Origin: Strongylocentrotus purpuratus
Taxonomy: Eukaryota > Echinodermata > Echinoidea > Camarodonta > Strongylocentrotidae
Reading direction: 5' to 3'
Assembly (NCBI RefSeq): GCF_000002235.5
Contig: NW_022145611.1
Coordinates: 7,714,242 to 7,778,241, forward strand
DNA: 64,000 bases
Shown here: positions 59,301-64,000 of the stretch, in pieces
How positions within the stretch are numbered: position 1 is the stretch's first letter
Layout: every line of letters starts with the position of its first letter
Position numbers and translations under genes: made by a program
The notes under the pieces: generated by a model
Told to the model about the DNA's origin: nothing
What the model saw: only the letters and a program-made list of their open reading frames with translations
Database searches by the model: none

Positions 59301-62300
59301 ACACTTGTTGTGGTTAATATATTTGCTTAAATGCTTTCAAAGCATAAATTTTACATAGCTCGAACACAGCAATAAGAAATATCAATTTTAAGACCCGATT
59401 TGACAAAAGTCTCTTAACCAATACGTGATTTTAAAAAACCCTGATTAATGTTAACTTGGCGGGACAAATTTTTGATGTTTTCTTAAATTTCTCTGATATC
59501 AAAGAATCAAACATGGTCACTTTTATCCAAAGTTTGTTAGAGTTTCGGTATCTGTAGTTTATCTTACCTGAATGTTAGACCCCTGTATTCTAGAGCTAAT
59601 TCTGGCAAGAAACATGCTCCAGCCCCGTTGGCAGCCTGATTCATGAAATAAAGTGTCAAATTGTTAAAGTCAAGTTATGTGCTGTAGATGCACGTTGATA
59701 TTTTAGATATATTCAAGCTGAAATCTTATCTTTTTAAACAATACCTGTACTTGGCACTGTGACACTCATCCGAACTTTCTCGTCCAAACTTTCTCATTTT
59801 TCTATTTTTCTTGAGCGCCTCGGAATAGCATTGTCTAGATAGACGGCGCTATACAAATGCCTATTATTATTATTATTATTATATATTTACAACTCATAAA
59901 AATCTGTCTGTCAGTCTTTATGAAACCTTTGTGAATTTTCGGTGTTAATGAGTCAGTTATGCTTTTACGGTTTATTTTCAATTGACAGTAATCACGTACT
60001 TCTACTATCATTATTCACACGTTGATTATTTTTTAAAGAAAACCAAGCAAAAAAAAAATAATATAAAAAAAAAAGAACAACCTAAAATGCATTTTCTTCT
60101 TGAGTGGACTATGTCCACGACATTAATCAATTCAAACAGAGTTTGGAGACATATCTATGCTGAAACCATATGCATTGATTGAACCAATAAAGGAGGTATA
60201 AGCTCCTCCCACCCAAGGAGGTAGGCTCCTCCCACTTCCTTGATTGAACTTACACTGTCACTGCCCAGTATAAATATAATTATAATTTTTTTTTAAATCG
60301 AACGGTGACTCAGGGGTTTCAACTCAATGCGCATTGCATGGCTCCAGCGGAGATGACTTGACAATTTTAAAGCTGGAAGCTATCTTATAGAGCATATACC
60401 TTTATCATCATCGTTTATCATTGTAAATTTAAGTATTTTATAAACAAAAGGCTCTTATATAGTTATAGAAACTTACCGATAAGGAGTCCCCCATTGCACC
60501 TATGACATTGATGTCTGCCGGGCGTAGCCGATGTACTGAAGGGCAAATATTAATATTATCATTGTTTTGATGATAATGCAACTTTCTAAATGGTAATGCT
60601 ACATCCAAAAAATGCAGATAATATTGTAATATATTCAATTACTGGACTGCTATTTTAATTCTACCATGGCAAGTAAGCTGTGTTCTCTGCTCCTTGAAAT
60701 AAAAAACGCATTCTGTTGATTATAGGCCTAGATTTTATAAATATTAAGAAATTTCATAGCTTTAAACTATTTTCTACTCCTCTGGAATTCAAATAGGTTC
60801 TGTGTATTTTTCCCCCTCTTTTTTTCTTATTTTTTTCTTAATTTTTGTTTCTTCTTCTTTCTATCCATCTTTCTTTTTTTTTGCATGACGCAAAATCGAG
60901 CTATAAACTGTAATTAGGTAAAGAAGCCAAGAAAATATTTAAAGATCTATACATCTTTTGATTTTTAAAAAGAGATAATGGTAATTTTAATGTCCAAATA
61001 TTTTGACTAACGGAGGTGGAAAAGGACATCATGTTGATGCCTTAGCACTCTTAACGAACATTTACTTGCAATTTTCCAGTATGTGTTTGCAAGCATTTTA
61101 ACGTCTATTCGCATTTCAATAACTTAAATTTCCACATGAAAACGTGTTTAAAAAAGTAATAATGCTCACCAGATGTAGGAATCTCATCTGAAGGCATGGT
61201 GACTGTACACGGGAATTCAAGATTTTTACCTAACGCCTTCAAAATGAATGAAAACAACACAATATTTCTCATATAGATACCTATAAGAAATGATACTTAC
61301 GTATATATGTGTGCAAAATATATTTCCTCATACAAAAGCAACTCTGTTGCAAGAAAAGGTTGTGACGAGAGATGCAGAAATAAAGCATTGTTAGCAATCA
61401 ATTTCTCTCCATAGATCAACTTGACTTGAATTGATTTCTTATATTATAAATATACGTTTCTCAAATACCTTTAATCCTAATACACTTCCGTTGAATGTTT
61501 TCGGTACCATATTAAAGTTAAAATTTAATATTAGTAAGACAGAAAGATAGGAACCGATATTTAATACAAAATATTGTTGAAGTAGAAAATACAATTAAAA
61601 TCAAGGGAAAAACAAATGATACTTCAGATGGCATAAGTGTAAATCATTATTGAAAAAATAAGTGGGGGAATATGCAATATTTAGAGCAAAAATAATACAT
61701 GATAGAGGAAAAATACAAAGTTGTTTTTATTTTTAACACTTCGTAATAATTATGCCACAGTTGTGTCGTGTATCAATCCATTAATTAGTGTCATTAGGCC
61801 TTAGCAGCAGCTTAGACTTCGCTCGAGATTTTTATTGCTGCACAATCAATAATTATGACATCAATTAAATGATGTTATCTTTGTTATCTCAATCAGTATA
61901 CCGTGGCGCCGCTTAACCTATATATATGTTTATATTGTATGATAATAAGCAGTGCTATTTCCTGCTTCAAATACGGTAACAAAAAATATATATATATTTT
62001 TCCCCGTCAATCATTTTCTCGGGGAAATCCGGCCAACCCTCCCAAGACCCGAAAAGGAGGATTGCTTTTTTTTAGGCGATTTTTAAATCATTTTCTCTCT
62101 TTTTTGCGGCGGATTTTCTCAAGCAAACGCTAATTCCTTGTAGGCCCTTAAAATCAACAAACATAGATGATTTGAACAATATTTGCCCATCACACTAAAA
62201 CGGTTTTGTACTACATACCACACCAAGCTATAATGACTGGATTTTATTTGTATCATTTCATTCAGAAAACCCATATTGAATATTAAATGGACCAAAGAAA

Positions 62301-63490
62301 GAGCTTGTACACTTTATGATATGATGAGGAGTACCACCTTCAAATTAAGGTAAGCAATGAGTTTGAAATTGAGTGAGCAGACTTGTTTGCGCTATTAACC
62401 TCGATGTTGTTGTTGTTGTTGTCATGGCTGTTGTTGTTGTGGGCGAATTTAAATTATTTATTAACAAAATAAAAAAGCAGTAGGTCTTACAGAGTGTTCG
62501 GCTCTCTGTTCTACTTTTGGAGACCAAGAGCTCGATTTTATGTCACACCTTCCCCCACATAAATGCCTTGATCGATGAAAGTCTGTGAAAACTCAATTAG
62601 GGGCGCGCACACACACATTCACGCGCACACACTCTCACACACCCCCACACACATTCAGAAGGGCCAGAAGGGCGTTAACTCTATGTTGAAGAATACGAGT
62701 TAACACCCTTCTGGCTCTTAACAGACCACTTACAGGTGCACCAATCGGCCTGTTCTTGTAACACTCAAAGCCGGGAAGCTTCGGGAGCGTCTCGTTCCAG
62801 TCTACCATGATCTCTTTCAAGCCCTCGACCAGATTGGAGTATGCTTCTTCAAATCGCTCATCTAGTACAAAAACAAAATAAATGGAGAAAAAAGTAAAAG
62901 GGGGAAAGGAATGGATGAACTTTTTTTTTTTTTTCGTGGCCTTTTTTGCAGGATAAACTCTAAAATAAGTCAATGGAGTATACATTAAAAAAAAATATCA
63001 ACGATAGGTAGATATGTGGAAGGAAAAAAAGAATTATAGAAAGTTAGAGAAACTGAGTGAACAGAAAAAGAGTGAGAGGACTTAGAAATAAAGAAACTAA
63101 ACAGAACGAAATTTAAAAGGGTTATTTGGAAGAGAAATATCTTTTGCTTTTCCCTAAAATTTGTCAATAGATGAATCATCAAGTTGGTCAAATATTGAAG
63201 GCTATTTCATTGAACAAAACCATTCTCGATTCAAGCCCGGCTCCATTCTATAGGCGAAAGCCATTACCGTCTTGACCATACAATAACTCCGTTGACTCGA
63301 CAGAATGATATGAGATATATTTCTTTCAGCTGTTCCTAAAAAGATAAACACTATTTCAAAATTATTGTGTAGTGCATACATAGATACAAAAATGGCAAAA
63401 GAAATGACCATTACCTCCGAGTGCTTGCCAGTAGCTGAGATGGAAAAGTAAAGCCAACAAGAAAATCGAACTCGTCAACGCTCTCGACAT
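50305..63490 (-). CDS. Phospholipase B1-like GDSL lipase, single domain, 14 exons
   Basis: Exons (minus strand): 63490-63415, 62861-62734, 61236-61170, 60535-60477, 59635-59568, 58980-58937, 58297-58189, 57647-57449, 55206-55118, 54730-54655, 54208-54104, 53416-53321, 51575-51507, 50460-50305. All introns are GT-AG and all phases join, giving 446 residues. The first exon encodes a signal peptide ([19 protein letters not shown]). The catalytic domain shows every block of the phospholipase B1 family: [17 protein letters not shown] with Ser108, [20 protein letters not shown]175 in the third block, LFIGGNDLC (N219), and FAPDCFHFS with Asp352 and His355. These enzymes remove fatty acids from phospholipids and other esters outside the cell. 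Vertebrate membrane PLB1 has four tandem repeats; this gene has one. The C-terminus ([13 protein letters not shown] after a Pro-rich linker) may be a membrane or GPI-anchor signal. Confidence 0.93.
50630..50912 (+). repeat. tRNA-derived SINE of a second family
   Basis: The head, TGTCGTGGTCGAGTGGATAC (A-box-like), with GCGGCTCGAGTCCCGCC (B box), resembles a class with a long variable arm such as Leu or Ser tRNA. The body ends GACGGCGCTATAGAAATGCC followed by ATT triplets. It lies in intron 13 of the phospholipase gene. A 3' fragment is at 59810-59880. Confidence 0.82.
51654..51855. mobile_element. Foldback MITE (outer type of the 17.7-kb nest)
   Basis: Arms TCACTATGAATATGAC and GTCATATTCATAGTGA are inverted (one mismatch), and each continues into GACAAAGAAAGCGGACAAAA or its complement. 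A central pair (GACACCTGTTCTACACATTT and related) gives a partial hairpin. The left arm also carries the AGGTAGACAAAGGAACA block. Confidence 0.82.
52028..52322. mobile_element. Foldback MITE (inner type of the 17.7-kb nest)
   Basis: Arms containing ACCATTTTCGTAACGTAAC, GAAGTGCC and TTATTTCATTCATCTG face their complements (CAGGTGAATGAAATA, GCACTTC, GGTTACATTAGAAAA). It matches the palindrome at 17764-18076. Confidence 0.75.
52404..52565. repeat. (ATG)n/(GGT)n microsatellite
   Basis: Impure GATGAT/GGTGGT triplets. The poly-His, poly-Pro and poly-Val open frames across it are artefacts of the repeat. Confidence 0.95.
55470..56779. repeat. Poly-G-rich tandem array with inverted ends
   Basis: Left starts CCAGGGGCGTACGCAGG at 55470 and CCAGGGGCGTACGCAG at 55788. 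The right end is TTGCGTACGCCCCTG at about 56764. In between, a ~185-195-bp unit recurs, with GAGGACAC at 55981, 56166, 56362 and 56545. Each unit carries GTCTCGAAATTTGAAAATTT, two or more G runs of 10-20 and an AT-rich run. It lies in intron 8 of the phospholipase gene. Homopolymers may be imprecise in assembly. Confidence 0.88.
58347..58521. mobile_element. TTAA-flanked MITE, copy 2 (intron 6 of the phospholipase gene)
   Basis: TAGACCTCCCTGCGTGGTCA and CACTGACAGGTGGTTACCTC match copy 1 at 24106-24292. The left side has TTAA at 58343-58346; the right end has lost the exact TTAA (TTTAG). Confidence 0.75.
59810..59880 (+). repeat. 3' fragment of the second SINE family
   Basis: GCGCCTCGGAATAGCATTGT and AGACGGCGCTATACAAATGC followed by ATT triplets match the end of the SINE at 50630-50912. 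Confidence 0.8.
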
Positions 63491-63854
63491 TCTCAAAAAT
63501 GTGTATGTAATATCTAAACAAAATTTAAGTCACGCAGCAAATAATTCCTTCGCTGTCAAAGCTTTAATCTATAAATGACACAAACATCTAAATATTTGTA
63601 GTGTTTTTGTTTCTCCGGGCTTCTTTAAACGCCTCAAAAGAATCCTTAAATGAGGCTCACTATCTATGCAAATATCATATACGGCACTTGATGTCTTAAT
63701 GACCATTAAGAGATACGCGCTACCTATACCGATCGATTTAATTGGTACATAAATTATAACGTGACCTGGGTTAGTGGCGTCTTCATCACAATCTGTATCT
63801 AGGTCAACGACCATGCCCCAGAACGCCTTCTTTCTAATCAAACATGTATTTTAA

Positions 63855-64000
63855 AGCCCCTCTGCACTAGTCTGGCGTGGAGGGATTATACCTCCATGCA
63901 AGGTCACTGACAGGTGGTTATCTGTTATTTGAGAGCTGATTTGATGATCAAATCAGCTCTCAAATAACATAAGAAAAAGGGCATCATGGGGGATCAACGG
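63855..64000. mobile_element. TTAA-flanked MITE, copy 3, cut by the window end
   Basis: After TTAA (63851-63854) it starts AGCCCCTCTGCACTAG, matching copy 1. It contains an extra palindrome at 63924-63968, with 21-base arms, not seen in the other copies. The right end lies beyond the window. Confidence 0.8.

Noticed and set aside
1..64000. CRISPR arrays, operons or prophage-like regions
   Set aside because: No regularly spaced identical repeats with unique spacers were seen, and the genes are spliced. This is animal nuclear DNA.

Overview
This is animal nuclear DNA: AT-rich, intron-rich and crowded with dispersed repeats. The gene families, the tRNA-derived SINEs and a LINE carrying a 2A-like peptide suggest a marine invertebrate deuterostome, most likely an echinoderm or a close relative. 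That placement is inference; nothing in the window identifies a species. There is no sign of prokaryotic gene organisation.

I could reconstruct three multi-exon host genes with continuous reading frames and standard GT-AG introns. (1) On the plus strand, 18632-32885, a CD36/SCARB-family scavenger receptor: 12 exons, 540 codons, two membrane segments. (2) On the minus strand, 43781-40275, an ortholog of the mitochondrial outer-membrane PDZ protein SYNJ2BP/OMP25: 4 exons, 141 codons. (3) On the minus strand, 63490-50305, a single-domain phospholipase B1-like GDSL lipase: 14 exons, 446 codons, with a signal peptide and a hydrophobic C-terminus. A fourth gene may end at the left: a probable last coding exon at 8977-9057 is followed by a polyadenylation signal. 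The three genes are not an operon and have no obvious shared pathway; two of them act on lipids or membranes.

Region by region: 1-18.3 kb is mostly non-coding. It holds several tRNA-SINEs, a 5-unit tandem array of about 565 bp per unit (5.5-8.5 kb), foldback elements, a 193-bp tandem duplication, a degenerate CCCCTTTT minisatellite and a GC-palindromic tandem array at 16.7-17.1 kb. From 18.6-32.9 kb is the CD36-like gene, whose introns are full of MITEs, microsatellites, a tandem array split by a LINE fragment, and inverted repeats. From 33-40 kb is sparse spacer and likely 3' UTR. From 40-44 kb is the SYNJ2BP-like gene, with an 803-bp long-armed foldback element in its first intron. From 44.2-49.4 kb is a nearly complete CR1-like LINE with one evident frameshift, an endonuclease, a reverse transcriptase and an N-terminal 2A-like motif. 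From 50.3-63.5 kb is the phospholipase gene, with a poly-G tandem array at 55.5-56.8 kb.

The observations most worth following are the 2A-like motif behind a hydrophobic N-terminus in the LINE, the foldback element with a 9-bp target duplication, a 37-bp hairpin flanked by an 8-bp direct repeat, a family of TTAA-flanked miniature elements, and oppositely oriented copies of one transposon flanking exons 3-10 of the CD36-like gene.
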